DNA of 64,000 nucleotides from Gautieria morchelliformis (GCA_015179125.1 WHVA01000229.1:62001-126000); one strand, 5' to 3'; positions 11,443 through 22,524 are shown, counted from the stretch's first letter. Notes: a model not told the origin generated them from the letters alone. A program made the numbers and translations.

Positions 11443-12212
11443 CCCATATACATTAAGTTCTGACTTATTTGAGTCCTAAGAGCTTCTCTCAATATGTCTA
11501 GTTTGAATTTGTAGGAAAGGGTTTAGCTAAAAATGCAGGGTAGCTGAGTTATATACTCTTGAAGTGCAGACTAAGAATTTTTTTCCGGATACTTTATTTT
11601 GTGTTTTGGAACCGTTTGGGACACATTTTGTATTTTCCAACTGCAACATTTGGCGCATCACGTGACATCATGTGTCAGCTTTCTCAGTGCTTGGACCTTG
11701 GCGCTCAGTGACGGATGACCATTCTGGGAGGTCACGTGCCACATGACACAGCAAATTGGTCAAACATGGGCAGAGTCCCTTGCCTGTTAGAGTTCAAGCG
11801 TGACCTATACGCGTACCAAACTCCGCTGGCGCGGTACTTGAGACACGTATCGGAGTTCACATCCTTTTCCTCAGTCTATCACAATCATCTGTGAGACTAA
11901 GGTAATGTGATCTCACTAGTTGCCGCTGTTTCATATGTATTGATACACCTGTACCTAGATCTAACCAGTCGGTACAGGTATACATAGTCTATCCCAATCA
12001 TCTGTGAGACTGAGATCTAACCAGTCGGTACAGATTCCAATATTGCCCAGTAACATATTAGCATGTCAATCAAAACTATAGTAATTAGATACAAACTTTA
12101 CACTTCTCTATATCAAAATTGAGATCCAAGTCTTTCTATTTGGAGCGTCACGTGATCTAAGCGCTCGCTTACGTCAGGGTGGCTCGTTCCTGGTATCCCC
12201 TTTCTTATCCTT
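11443..12212. mobile_element. second MITE copy, diverged and interrupted
   Basis: Colinear with 4740-5175: it shares GAGTCCTAAGAG, TTTGTAGGAAAGG, the GCTGAGTTATA stretch, GATCTAAGCGCTCGCTTA and a diverged right inverted repeat (TTCCTGGTATCCCC). Its left end abuts GC-rich copy d. A separate 258-bp element sits inside it at 11785-12042. Confidence 0.6.
11785..12042. mobile_element. small solo-LTR-like insertion inside the MITE
   Basis: 258 bp, starting TGTTAGAGTTC and ending GATTCCAATA, with imperfect inverted ends. It is flanked by the 5-bp duplication TTGCC (11780-11784 and 12043-12047). The uninterrupted site is seen in the MITE at 4.7-5.2 kb. Inside it, TCTATC-CAATCATCTGTGAGACT and AGATCTAACCAGTCGGTACAG each occur twice. 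Old LTR fossil of copia type, or a TRIM. Confidence 0.6.
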
Positions 12213-12624
12213 GGAAGTTCAATTATCTCGGCGTCTATGATGTTGGCCTTGGCAATTCCAGACGCAGGCGGTCCTCGTGCATCATCACTGGGAGTCCGCA
12301 CTGACCATGCACGACGGTTCCAATTACAGCAACTCTGTACAAAAACAGCGCGCTGTGTCATCCTAGTACATAAATAAATCATTGAGTCCGGCGCCCTGAT
12401 ATGTCGGGAGCTCGAATTGCGTTGGCCTCAGAATCTACGCGAGTAGTCTGAACTAGCGCTGGGAGATCGCTCCGCATCGAGATGTGGCGGTGGCGGTGTG
12501 ATCGGACAAGAACAAACTCAGTACTTTGCGCAGGGTGTGGCAAACAACCTACACACTCTGACTCGGAACTACAGATATACTTATTGATCTGAATTAGTAG
12601 GACAACTTGACTTCAAGAGCAAAG

Positions 12625-12686
12625 CGAAAGACAAAGGATCGTAACGGTCAACAATCACATTCCTTGTTACCACCCTTTGTCTTTCG
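12625..12686. other. inverted repeat around a short spacer
   Basis: Arms CGAAAGACAAAGG (12625-12637) and CCTTTGTCTTTCG (12674-12686) are perfect. Weaker pairing (GTAAC/GTTAC) extends inward. No gene is seen nearby. Confidence 0.45.
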
Positions 12687-12689
12687 ATA

Positions 12690-13660
12690 ACGTCTCAGCG
12701 GGCTTCGCTAACACAGAACTCTTGTCTCTGTCTCGCACCCAACGTTAGCAGATATTAACAGATATCTCACACCTAGCGTATTTAGTAGTGCACGATACAC
12801 GATACACTCTCCCGACACCCCGGCCACACCCCCACTCCAGTCTGTACGTAGTCTAGTCGAGCCGCGACGGCGGCACTTCCCTCGCCTCCCCACCTGAAAC
12901 GAATACAGACGACCCCCGGGCCGGTGCACGTACCCGGCATCACATAACGCTCCCGATTCTTTCAAATTGCTCTGCGCCTCATACCTCATCCCTCATACAT
13001 CATACGCATATACCCACACATCCCACGCATCCCAAGCCTTAGTAAATGGGCCTAATGCCACTGCACAGGCACCAAACTCGGCACCCCCGCACCAGCCCCA
13101 GGACCCACCGGGGTAGCTCTCACACCCACACCAGGACCCACGCCAGGACCCGTGACCGTAACAGCCCGCGGCGCAGGCGAGCCGAGCCAGGTAGGCATGC
13201 GAGTGCGGTGGGGACGGGGGGGGCGGGGGAGCATGTGCGCGGGGTACACATTGGGCGGGGGTCCTTTCGCGTTCCCATGTGGCATGATGGGTGGGTGCAC
13301 GAAGATGCGGCTCGTGCATTTGCCGGCGTGGCGGCGGCGGGGTTTGGGGGCTCTGGGAGGGGCGGATAAGGGCAAGGGTGCTGGTAAGGGTGCGGTGGCG
13401 GCGGCGGTGGCGGGCGCGGGTAATGGGACTTGCGGGGCGTGTGTGGCGCTGCGGGTGCGCCTGTAGTTCTTGTGGGCGGCGGCGGCGCGTGCGTGCGGGG
13501 GTGCGGGGATGTGCGGGTCGACACGCGTACGTGCTCCAGAGCGTCGCCAAGACACATCGACGTCTGTTGCGCTGTCCAGCCCCAGCCCCAGCCCGCTGCG
13601 CCGCTTCGCGGAGGCTCGTCCCGGTCCCCGTCGCGACAATCGCGCGCACGCGCTGGACCT
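12690..13660. other. GC-rich, low-complexity tract with no credible gene
   Basis: From about 12.8 kb, and strongly from 13.05 to 13.66 kb, the sequence is very GC-rich with CACACCCACA-, GGCGGCGGCGG- and CCAGCCCCAGCCCC-like runs. Long open frames exist on several frames of both strands, but all translate to Pro/Arg/Gly/Ala-rich noise. It ends abruptly against a gypsy-B pol fragment. Confidence 0.5.
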
Positions 13661-14138
13661 TCAAGGTAGTGTCTCCAAATTTTGAAGGCTTCGAAAATCG
13701 CAAGTAGTTCCTTATCGTGGATGTCGTAGTTGAGTTCCGGGGCGGAAAAGTTGCGGGAATGAAAAGCGATCGGATGAATTTCTCCGTCGTCGGGGGAAAT
13801 GATGGAAAGAATGGCGGCTAGTGCATAGTCGGAAGTGTCGGTTTCGAGTACAAGTTGGGCATCAGGAATCCAGAAACCAAGTATGGGAGCCGTGGTGAAG
13901 GCCGATTTGAGAGCTTCAAATGCGGAACGGCATTCCGGAGTGAAATTCCATGGGGCACCCTTCCTGGTGAGACGCGTGAGCGGAACAGTAATGTCGGAAA
14001 AGTTGTAAATAAAACGCCGGTAAAAGTTGGAGAAGCCAAGGAAAGACTGCACATCCTTAACACGTCGGGGTTCCGGCCATTCTTGAATTGCCTTGACTTT
14101 GTCCTCTGCCATGGTAAGACCTGTAGGAGAGAGGATGT
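13661..14138 (-). mobile_element. Ty3/gypsy family B pol fragment (fossil)
   Basis: Minus-strand sequence encoding the end of a reverse transcriptase and the start of its RNase H (SFLGFSNFYRRFI, then YDIHDKELLAI). It is only a fragment, lies directly against the copia-1 LTR, and is clearly different from family A. Old and incomplete. Confidence 0.75.
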
Positions 14139-14635
14139 TGTAGAGGACAGGAATTATAGGCAGTAGGTATGGACTTGTTGCTCAAAAGAATAGACTAGAA
14201 AACAATTCACTCTCTCAGTGAATTTAGTTGTCACTGTAAATATATTATACACTACCTAGAAAACAATTCACTACAGAGGATTTCTAGGTTAATAAATCGA
14301 AAGAATGCTAGACTAATTTACTTGCCTCTCTCAGTGAATTTAGTTGTCACTGAGAGAGGGGGAAACTGTTTCACTGCGCATGTACTACTACCCGGCCCTT
14401 TAGCGCCCAAGAGCTCGCGCGTCGAAGTCATTTCAGACTCCGCTGGGTGCAGCCGCTTGTGAAAGTAGGAATAACAAGATGAAATGGGGAGATAGGGAGT
14501 GAGTGGAAAATTTCGAAAATAACCAGAGAAATGGATGCATGATACAAGAACAATATGAGAAGAAATTGAGAAAGCACACAACAAATTGGATATATTATGC
14601 TTGATTTTGGTGCAGGAGCATCAATGCACCCAACA
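14139..14635 (-). repeat. 3' LTR of copia copy 1
   Basis: 497 bp. The plus-strand sequence begins TGTAGAGGACAGG and ends CACCCAACA. It pairs with 18898-19393. Confidence 0.88.
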
Positions 14636-14770
14636 CGCCCCCTCAAGCTTAATATATTCCGATTTGCTCGTTGAGGATCTTCACTCTAGGACTAGAAAGT
14701 CCTTTGGTGAGGATATCTGCCAACATTTGTTCGGTTGGCAAATAAACGAGCTTGGCTTGTTGATTTTTGA

Positions 14771-17700
14771 TTATATCTCGAAGGAAATATAATCTGATGT
14801 CGAAATGTTTGGTTCTCGTGTGTGTTGAGTGCCATACGTGATGGCAATGGCTGATTGATTGTCTGAATAAAATTTGATGGGTCTGTTCAGTGGTTGGAAT
14901 ATTTCAGAAATAAAATGGCGCATCCAAAGAGCCTCTTTGCCCGCATGGGTCAGGGCGACGAATTCGGCTTCAGTTGATGAGAGGGCTACTATCGACTGTT
15001 TCTGGCAACTCCATGAAACAGTGCCTCCATCAATCTGAAATAAGTATGCCGAATACGAACGCCTATGACTCTGTGAACCCCAATCCGCATCTGAATACCC
15101 TATCAAGCCGTCTCGATTTCTTCCAAGTGTGAGCTTGTAATGCTTCGTGCCTTTCAAATATTTGAAGACACGTTTGACTGCATTCCAATGTGTGCCACCT
15201 GGATTTTCGAGGAATTGCGAAAGCAATGACACCGCAAATGCAATGTCAGGTCGAGTGGCTACAGCTGCCCACATCAGTGATCCTATGGCTTGCCTGTATG
15301 GAAATTTCGACATGGCTTTCTTGCCTCTCTCTGTAGAAGGACACTGGTCTTTTGATAATTTAACAGCTGGATCAAGGGGCGTAGCATAAGTCTTTGCATC
15401 TTCGAGATTGAATTTCTTGATGATCTTCTCGATGTATGCAGGTTGTGAAATTGAAATAGTTTTCTTCTGCCAGTCTCTTTCGATTTTGAGATTCAATAGC
15501 CAATGAATCTCGCCTAGATCTTTCATACTGAAGATCTGAGCAAGATCTCGTTTGACTTCGTCCAGGATTGACTGATTCTCAGCTGTGATGGTGAGATCAT
15601 CCACAGCTGTTGCAATAATCACATGCCCCTTTCCGCCACGTCTATAAAATACAGCCCCATCTGTGGCTGACGTGGTGAATCCTAATTTGTGGAATTCACC
15701 ACTTAGACGTTTGTACCATTCCCTTCCAGATTGTTTGAGGCCATAGAGTGCTTTCTTCAAAAGTAGCACTTCGTCTTTGTCTCTAAACTCATATCCATAC
15801 GGCTGCTTCATGTAAATAGGTTCAGGTAGTGTAGCATTGAGGTATGCATAGTCCACGTCCATTTGATGGATAGGCCAGTCATTCCTAGCAGCAATGGCGC
15901 ATATGATCCGTAGGGAGGATAACCGAGCAACAGGTGAGTATGTCTCATCATAGTCGACTCCAAATTTCTGTGTGAAGCCTTGGGCGACCATTCTCGATTT
16001 AGGCATTATTGGTTTCCCTTCTGGATTACGCTTCCAAAGGTAGACCCATTTATTACCGACAATATTGGCTCCAGGAGGTGGTTTGGCTCGTTCCCACACT
16101 CCCTTGTCGATTAGGGCCTCATACTCTTTGTCCATTGATTTCTTCCATATAGGATTATTCAGAGCTTCGTCTGCATTGCTAGGTTCAATTTGACTCAAAT
16201 CCGGCGCCTTGTTATTGTTTTGACCGTCGGTTAGAAACGCACTGATGGCACACTCATAGCTACTGATGCCATCAATCTCGGAGGATAATTCTTGGTCGAA
16301 TAAAACTTCTTTATGGTCCTCAACGTCCTCGTAAGCTAGCGTAGTCATATGTGCGCCAGCTTGTCTCTGGGTTTGAGATCTTGTTACGGGACCTGATGGG
16401 GCCGGCTGCACTTGTTGTTGACGGATCCTTTCGCTTCTCCTTATCGGTTCAGCTTCTCTAGGTCTGTCATCAACTCCCTGAATAGGTTGCAGCTTTTCAA
16501 GATATTCCTCTGGTGCATTTTCATCAATTTCTTCGATCCTTGCCTCTTCGCTGACTAAGCGACCGGGCACAGGCACTGATGCCGGAATGGCCTTCTTCTC
16601 CTCTCTAGACGTAGGTAGCTTGGATTCCTCAATAGAAATGATTGGGACCTTTCCCTTCTTCATCTCTGAATCAAACACAACATTCCGCTCGACAGAAACT
16701 TTGTGCGAGTCAGGCCAATAAATATAATGACCATGGCTCTGCGCAGAAATTCCTATCCACCGAGCTCTCTTGGCACGAGCTTCCAATTTATCTCCCTGAG
16801 TGACCTTAACATAGACTTCAGTTCCCCACGCGTGAATGTCTTTGAGATTCGGTTTCTCATGGTGGATCATCTCGTAGGGCGTTTTATCCGGTAGAGCTCT
16901 TGTGTGTGTCCTGTTCCTAAGATAATTGGCATGCTGTATTGCATAGCCCCATAATATCTTAGGAAGGCCTGATTCTAACAGCATGGCACGAGTTCTCTCA
17001 GTGAGAGTTCGGTTCAGACGTTCGGCAACACCATTAGACTCTGGTGTGTCGTGTACCGTCAACTGATGCTTCGTGCCTTGTTTGGCTAGATGCTGTTCGA
17101 ATTCAGAGCTCGTATACTCGCCCCCTCGATCAGAAACAAGTGCCTTGATGTGCACATTTCTCTGTCGAAGCATTAAAGCCTCATAGAGCTTGTACTTTGA
17201 GAATGCTTCTGATTTGTTCGCCATGAGATAGATCACCGATTCTCTTGAGTAATCATCGATAAAGGAGACATAATATGACTTCTTATCGATTGTGAGGTGC
17301 CTTGCAGGTCCCCAGACATCAGAATAAATTCTGTCACCGAATTTTGACGTTCGGTCTCTGGGTTCTCGAGGAAGAGGTTTGCGTGCAATCTTAGCCTGAA
17401 TACACGCATCGCAGACAATTCTATCGCCTGTGGAGCTCAGTTCAATGCCCAATATCATGCCATGATTTAATAGATGTTGTAGGGACTTCTGTGAGATATG
17501 CCCCATTTTTTGATGAATTTCCATGGCAGACAAACACATATGGGCTTGAGCACTTGGTGACTGGAGGTCTAGTCGATATAAACCATTGACCTTCGGTGCT
17601 TGCATCAATACCTTTCCAACAGCGTTAGATATCGTGCATTTCTGGCCACCGAGTCGAATGTCGTAGCCAGCATCATCGCACCGACCGATCGAGACGAGGG

Positions 17701-18892
17701 TAGCAGCAATTTTTGGAGCATAATATGTATCTTGCAACGTGATTTCTACTGTTTTATCTCCAACCTTGTTGGATAATACAAGCAGTCCTGAACCGAAGGC
17801 ATCAAAAGTGCCTTTGTTGGCTGCTCGGATAGTCCTCGGCTGTGAGAATTGACAGTAGTTCCTCAATAAATTTTTGTGAGGAGTCATATGCGATGTCATT
17901 CCGGTGTCGAGTATAACTATAACTCCTGAGGATGTGCTCAGATTGAAATTAGAGCACTCGTCAAAATTGGTGAAGGCAAGATGCCCATCACCACTTTCCT
18001 CAGAAGTAGACTCTTCTTCGGCAACATTCGCTTTTGCTTCACCCTTCTTCTTCTTCTTGGCTTTGGCTTTTTTCTTCTGACGTGGTCCTTGACCTTCTTT
18101 ACCACCTCCTTTAGCCCAGCAATTTTCGATAGAATGTCCAGGCTTTTTGCAGTTGGTGCATACATGCGCCTTCTGCCCCTTCTGGTCCTTCTTAGTAGAT
18201 GAGCCAATAAACACCTGCTCTTCTTGCGGGAGTGTTTTCTTCCTGTCATACTGAGCCTTTAGTACCCTAATAATATTATCAGGGACCAATGGCATCCCGC
18301 ATTCTTCAAGCGAAGTGGTAAGGGCATTCATGACTGCCTCATAGGATGGTGGAAGTGACGCAAGGATGATGTCCATAAATTCTTCTTCGGAAACTCTGGC
18401 TCCCATCTCATTAAGACGAGCATATAGGTCTTGGGCCTTGTCCAAATGATCTCTCAAGTCTCCATCCTCAGGACATCTCATACTGCGGAGTTGTCTCTGC
18501 AGGCTGGTGAGGACCATCTTGGGCTTTTTGGTCATTTCATTGACCAATGCATCCCAAGTCTCTTTTGCTGTCTTCTGCTTCTGTAGCATCAGGGCTAATG
18601 ACTCTGACACTGAGACGATGATTTGGGTCTTGGCTTGTCCTTCTCTAGCAAGGTATCTCTCCAGCTTCTCCTCAGCCTTATCCATCTGAGTTTCCTCAGC
18701 TTCTGTAAGAATATGGCCTGGGGGCATAACTGGAGGATCAGGAGGTCGAGTGACTCTCCCTTCTACATGCTTGAGTAGATTTTTGGACTCGAAATAGCTG
18801 ATGAGAGTGGCTCGCCACAATGGCCAATTACTTCCATCAGTAGCAAGCTTCTCAACACCCAATAGCTTCTCAGAAGTGTGTCCGGGGCCCAT
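14771..18892 (-). CDS. copia polyprotein (gag-PR-IN-RT-RNase H)
   Basis: 1373-codon frame. Visible parts are: a UBN2-type gag region; a zinc knuckle CTNCKKPGHSIENC near residue 250; an aspartic protease DTGMTSHM near residue 325; an integrase zinc region (HQKMGH ... CDACIQAK) near 460-510, followed by its catalytic core; RT with AVDDL; and RNase H with SDADWGSQSHRR and STEAEF near 1260-1310. The order PR-IN-RT-RH is diagnostic of Ty1/copia. The start codon lies about five nucleotides inside the 5' LTR boundary, so it overlaps the expected primer-binding region. The same arrangement is seen in copy 2. Confidence 0.88.
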   Translation of the reverse strand: MGPGHTSEKLLGVEKLATDGSNWPLWRATLISYFESKNLLKHVEGRVTRPPDPPVMPPGHILTEAEETQMDKAEEKLERYLAREGQAKTQIIVSVSESLALMLQKQKTAKETWDALVNEMTKKPKMVLTSLQRQLRSMRCPEDGDLRDHLDKAQDLYARLNEMGARVSEEEFMDIILASLPPSYEAVMNALTTSLEECGMPLVPDNIIRVLKAQYDRKKTLPQEEQVFIGSSTKKDQKGQKAHVCTNCKKPGHSIENCWAKGGGKEGQGPRQKKKAKAKKKKKGEAKANVAEEESTSEESGDGHLAFTNFDECSNFNLSTSSGVIVILDTGMTSHMTPHKNLLRNYCQFSQPRTIRAANKGTFDAFGSGLLVLSNKVGDKTVEITLQDTYYAPKIAATLVSIGRCDDAGYDIRLGGQKCTISNAVGKVLMQAPKVNGLYRLDLQSPSAQAHMCLSAMEIHQKMGHISQKSLQHLLNHGMILGIELSSTGDRIVCDACIQAKIARKPLPREPRDRTSKFGDRIYSDVWGPARHLTIDKKSYYVSFIDDYSRESVIYLMANKSEAFSKYKLYEALMLRQRNVHIKALVSDRGGEYTSSEFEQHLAKQGTKHQLTVHDTPESNGVAERLNRTLTERTRAMLLESGLPKILWGYAIQHANYLRNRTHTRALPDKTPYEMIHHEKPNLKDIHAWGTEVYVKVTQGDKLEARAKRARWIGISAQSHGHYIYWPDSHKVSVERNVVFDSEMKKGKVPIISIEESKLPTSREEKKAIPASVPVPGRLVSEEARIEEIDENAPEEYLEKLQPIQGVDDRPREAEPIRRSERIRQQQVQPAPSGPVTRSQTQRQAGAHMTTLAYEDVEDHKEVLFDQELSSEIDGISSYECAISAFLTDGQNNNKAPDLSQIEPSNADEALNNPIWKKSMDKEYEALIDKGVWERAKPPPGANIVGNKWVYLWKRNPEGKPIMPKSRMVAQGFTQKFGVDYDETYSPVARLSSLRIICAIAARNDWPIHQMDVDYAYLNATLPEPIYMKQPYGYEFRDKDEVLLLKKALYGLKQSGREWYKRLSGEFHKLGFTTSATDGAVFYRRGGKGHVIIATAVDDLTITAENQSILDEVKRDLAQIFSMKDLGEIHWLLNLKIERDWQKKTISISQPAYIEKIIKKFNLEDAKTYATPLDPAVKLSKDQCPSTERGKKAMSKFPYRQAIGSLMWAAVATRPDIAFAVSLLSQFLENPGGTHWNAVKRVFKYLKGTKHYKLTLGRNRDGLIGYSDADWGSQSHRRSYSAYLFQIDGGTVSWSCQKQSIVALSSTEAEFVALTHAGKEALWMRHFISEIFQPLNRPIKFYSDNQSAIAITYGTQHTREPNISTSDYISFEI

Positions 18893-18897
18893 AACCC

Positions 18898-19393
18898 TGT
18901 AGAGGACAGGAATTATAGGCAGTAGGTATGGACTTGTTGCTCAAAAGAATAGACTAGAAAACAATTCACTCTCTCAGTGAATTTAGTTGTCACTGTAAAT
19001 ATATTATACACTACCTAGAAAACAATTCACTACAGAGGATTTCTAGGTTAATAAATCGAAAGAATGCTAGACTAATTTACTTGCCTCTCTCAGTGAATTT
19101 AGTTGTCACTGAGAGAGGGGGAAATTGTTTCACTGCGCATGTACTACTACCCGGCCCTTTAGCGCCCAAGAGCTCGCGCGTCGAAGTCATTTCAGACTCC
19201 GCTGGGTGCAGCCGCTTGTGAAAGTAGGAATAACAAGATGAAATGGGAGATAGGGAGTGAGTGGAAAATTTCGAAAATAACCAGAGAAATGGATGCATGA
19301 TACAAGAACAATATGAGAAGAAATTGAGAAAGCACACAACAAATTGGATATATTATGCTTGATTTTGGTGCAGGAGCATCAATGCACCCAACA
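18898..19393 (-). repeat. 5' LTR of copia copy 1
   Basis: 496 bp, TG...CA on the plus strand (TGTAGAGG to CCCAACA), almost identical to 14139-14635. It contains the direct repeat CTCTCTCAGTGAATTTAG twice and a TAAATATATTATACACTA stretch. Confidence 0.88.
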
Positions 19394-20246
19394 GATGGGA
19401 CTCACCAGACAGAGAGAGAAGGACCCATCGAAACTGAGGAAAACAAGGCCAGCGGAGAGACCGTCAATGAGGATGGGACAGCACGTGGTATGGCCCATGG
19501 CGATGCACAGGTTCCTAAGAGTAATCATGGGCCAGGAGCTGAGGTTCAAGGACCATGTCTCTTGTTAGTATTTGAAAATGATGTTGAAAGTGATATGATT
19601 TAATCTCTGAACGTGAGATAAATTGAGTGTGAATCAGAGATAGTAAAATATCTGCGCATATAACCAAGTATATGCGTCTGATGATATATGCTATCAAGAC
19701 TTAGCTATTGCGATGTAGAGCAAATAGTATCGGATTTCACCACTAGAATGTAGCGTACAAGTCGTGGTATTTAACTACTGAAGAAAACTCTTGGTTTTCT
19801 TGGATGTGATGCAACTGGAACAAAGGATAGATGCAAGGGAAATGTCAAGGTTAGTGTCGACATGTACATGTCGGTTAGGGGTTGAATTGTATCGATAAAA
19901 GGGGTGTAAGGCATGTGGGGAGGAATAGGGGAAGAGGTTCGAGATTTATACAGGGCTGACCCGTCAAGTCGCGTCCCTTGATTAGATCACGTGATCATAC
20001 AATCTGTAGGTCTTGGGACCGGGCTCAGCGTGCTTGTGTAGGGCGTATAGGGGAGTTCTGGACGGTGAGAGCATATGGTATGGCTTCCTGCATCATCGGA
20101 GTAATCTGGTGCGTGGATTGAGTAGGTTCGAACGTGTGTGTTGGAGTTCGGCAATCTCAGGGATGGGTTGGAGTGAGTATATGCATGTGCGGGTGTGGGT
20201 AGTTGGTTCTGTTTGATATCGACGAGTGTAGTAATGAGGATAGTGA
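19394..20246. other. unassigned sequence between copia-1 and the LINE fragment
   Basis: The first ~200 bp have a short plus-strand open frame rich in Glu/Gly, with no recognisable motif. The rest is AT-rich and non-coding. It does not continue the gypsy-B pol sequence found on the other side of copia-1. Confidence 0.4.
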
Positions 20247-21104
20247 TACGATACAGTATTTCTTCAGTGTTTCTAACAATGTCAACTACGCGTTGAAGAA
20301 GGGAGAGGTGTACATAGGACAATACAAAAGGCTAGCGAAGCCATCAAGGGGAATAGTATCTAAGTACATGAGGAACTATTACCTGACGGTCACGATACCA
20401 AGAATTCTGTAGACCGCTGACGTCTTCCTCACTCCAGCGACAGATAGAACCAAGGGCATGAAGGGGTTCTTGAACAAACTAGGAAGAATTCAGAGACAGG
20501 TCACGTTAGACATCACGGGTGCACTCAAAACCATGGCCACCGACACTCTTGACGCACATGCCAATCTCCTCCTGTTCCCACTAATGGTCACAAAAATAGT
20601 ACACAGGGCAGCTGTGCGATTGGCGTGCCTACCCCAAAGCCACCCGCTAGCAGAGAGGACAAGGAGAGCAGTGAAGAGGTACATCAAGCGCGACAGATCC
20701 CCCCTTCATGAGATGATGCATGCCTTCGAGCTAAACCTGGACACGATGGAAAAAATTTCATACGGTGGTGCTCGGCCCCAAATGGAAGCCAACATTCAGC
20801 ATGAGGATCCCGCTGACCAAAGGAAAAGCCAAAGAAGGAATAAACATGGACAGAGCAGACGTAGTGGTGTACATGGACGGGTCAAGCATGGAAGGTGGCA
20901 TAGGGGCGGCTGCAGTGTTGTACAGGAATGGGAGAGAGTGCAGATCAGCAAAGCTATACATGGGCCCGCAATGCGAACACACTGTATTCGAAGCCGAATT
21001 AGCAGCCACAGCTATCGGGGCTAAAATGCTGAACATGGAGAGGGGCGAGAGATACACAATAGCCCTGGACAGCCAAGCAGCAATCCAGACAACTAGGAGG
21101 GAGC
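20247..21104 (+). mobile_element. LINE 3' fragment (late RT and RNase H)
   Basis: Plus-strand remnant of a non-LTR retrotransposon ORF2. It contains the post-catalytic RT region (ALKKGEVYIGQY; RIQRQVTLDITGALKT; DTLDAHANLL; VHRAAVRLACLPQSHPLA), followed by an RNase H domain (VVVYMDGSSMEGGIGAAAVLY, then FEAELAA and ALDSQAA). This layout is typical of fungal Tad1/I-like LINEs with a C-terminal RNase H. It carries an in-frame TAG at about 20410 and a frameshift between the RT tail and RNase H near 20.76 kb. Its 5' part is missing, and LTR X cuts it off at 21105. Confidence 0.8.
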
Positions 21105-22343
21105 TGTCAAGATTGGTTTTTAGGCGTTAATATCGTGTATTAGTGAACACAGCGAATGCCCAAATAACTTGTGCGAATAAGTATGCCGTTCGGCGAATAG
21201 GTGAACCAACAAATGTTTACAAGATAAGAGGGTCGCCCGAACGGAGCATTCCCTATCTACAGTCGTAGCAAAATAGCCTGTGGCACTTGACGATGTAATG
21301 TACAAGGTGTCACGGAAGGGCTGTCTAAGTAGCGACAATTCCTTCGCCGACAGCACAGAAAATAGTTTGAAGGCTAAGGTAACGAAGGTGAAGTATGAGA
21401 GCTCACCAGTGATGCCTAAGTCCTCTTCTGGTCGAAGATAGAAATCTACAGGAGACGGCTCAAGACGATGATCACAGCGAGGTCAAGTTTGCACAAGATG
21501 GACATATGATAATTGAACTAAGGAATATACATGTGAATGTAAACTACTTATATTGAATGCTCGTAAGGTATCAGCGAATAGGAAAGAGGCCATCGTGAGT
21601 CAGGGTTGGATAGGGGTGCACAGCCATGATACAACATAGATGACATAAACATACAATAGAGTGAAGGAGGAGTGCGAACATGAAGCGATGGAGAGTAAAG
21701 GTGGCGAAGGAACTTATGTACGAAACCATGTCTTGGGACCTGCATACATGCTACCCTGCACGGACTCTTTGTCTACTGGGTTTATCCCACACAACCTATG
21801 GAAGGGACATCCGGCGAACACATCCTGGCCATATGAACACCCAAAAGGGTTGGATCGAGAAGCTGATGGGGGTAGTGACGAACCATCATACCGGGGAGGG
21901 GGCGTCGATCGTGTTTTGATGGCATGCCTGCTGGTGAATGATGCGAGCAGCGAATAGTCGTTCAGTGAAATGTGAGGAAGGGTGAACAAAGATGACATAA
22001 GGGAGGAGTGGTCGAAGTGGGGGGCGAAGCCGAGCGAACACGGGGGAGGAGTGGCGAAAGGGGAAATGGGGATAACAAGGTGCAGGAAATACACAAGTCA
22101 TGACAATCCCATCATAGGAACACCATCGAAAGATGGTTGAGCAGAGGAGGTGATAGGCCCAGTGATGACTACCAAGTCTGTCCAAAGACGTCGATTGTGC
22201 TTTGACGGTGTGGCTATGGTGAATGGCACAAACAGCAAAGATTGGTCGCCGAACACGGCAAGGGCGATTGGAGCGAACACGGAGGTGGAGTGGGGGATGG
22301 GAGAACAGAGCATCTGAGTATGGGAAATAAACACGTCATGACA
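21105..22343 (-). repeat. LTR 'X', left copy, minus orientation (fossil)
   Basis: 1239 bp, with ends TGTCAAGATT... and ...CGTCATGACA on the plus strand. It matches the reverse complement of 24804-26054 along its whole length. Directly beyond its right end, the minus strand reads GGAGGGGGGTAC, a polypurine tract. This marks it as a 3' LTR of a minus-strand element. The flanking 5-mers (GGAGC, GTACC) do not match. The U3-side ~230 bp are a diverged tandem duplication. Old, incomplete element. Confidence 0.7.
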
Positions 22344-22355
22344 GTACCCCCCTCC
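22344..22355 (-). promoter_or_regulatory. polypurine tract beside LTR X
   Basis: The minus strand reads GGAGGGGGGTAC immediately before the LTR end TGTCATGACG. This is the expected position and composition of a retrotransposon plus-strand primer. Confidence 0.6.
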
Positions 22356-22467
22356 TAGCTTCGGAGTCCAATGACATAGTGCTCTGGGATGGAGGGACGA
22401 GTCTGAGGACGTAATAGTGCCCCCGATATGATCTCTCACCGCCTGGTCGGTGCATGGCCCAGCCCTG

Positions 22468-22476
22468 GGATTTAAA
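22468..22476 (+). promoter_or_regulatory. TATA-like box for the spliced plus-strand gene
   Basis: A TTTAAAAGG stretch lies about 50 bp upstream of the ATG at 22525. The spacing is reasonable for a fungal core promoter. No other promoter element was identified. Confidence 0.35.
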
Positions 22477-22524
22477 AGGTGTTGCGGCATGAGGCAACGG
22501 GGTCATTTCACCATTCGACTCCTC

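Larger units (their letters stand above)
14139..19393 (-). mobile_element. Ty1/copia element copy 1, nearly whole
   Basis: A 5255-bp minus-strand copia element with two LTRs (14139-14635 and 18898-19393) that differ at about two positions, so it is young. The flanking 5-mers are GATGT and GATGG, a 4/5 match only. A purine tract lies next to the 3' LTR (reverse of CGCCCCCTCAAGCTT at 14636-14650). One long polyprotein frame of 1373 codons covers gag, protease, integrase, RT and RNase H. It looks whole or nearly so, with about one break. Confidence 0.9.

Noticed and set aside
13046-13707. Long open frames on both strands (100-330 codons)
   Set aside because: Pro/Arg/Gly/Ala-only composition in a very GC-rich tract, where stop codons are rare by chance.
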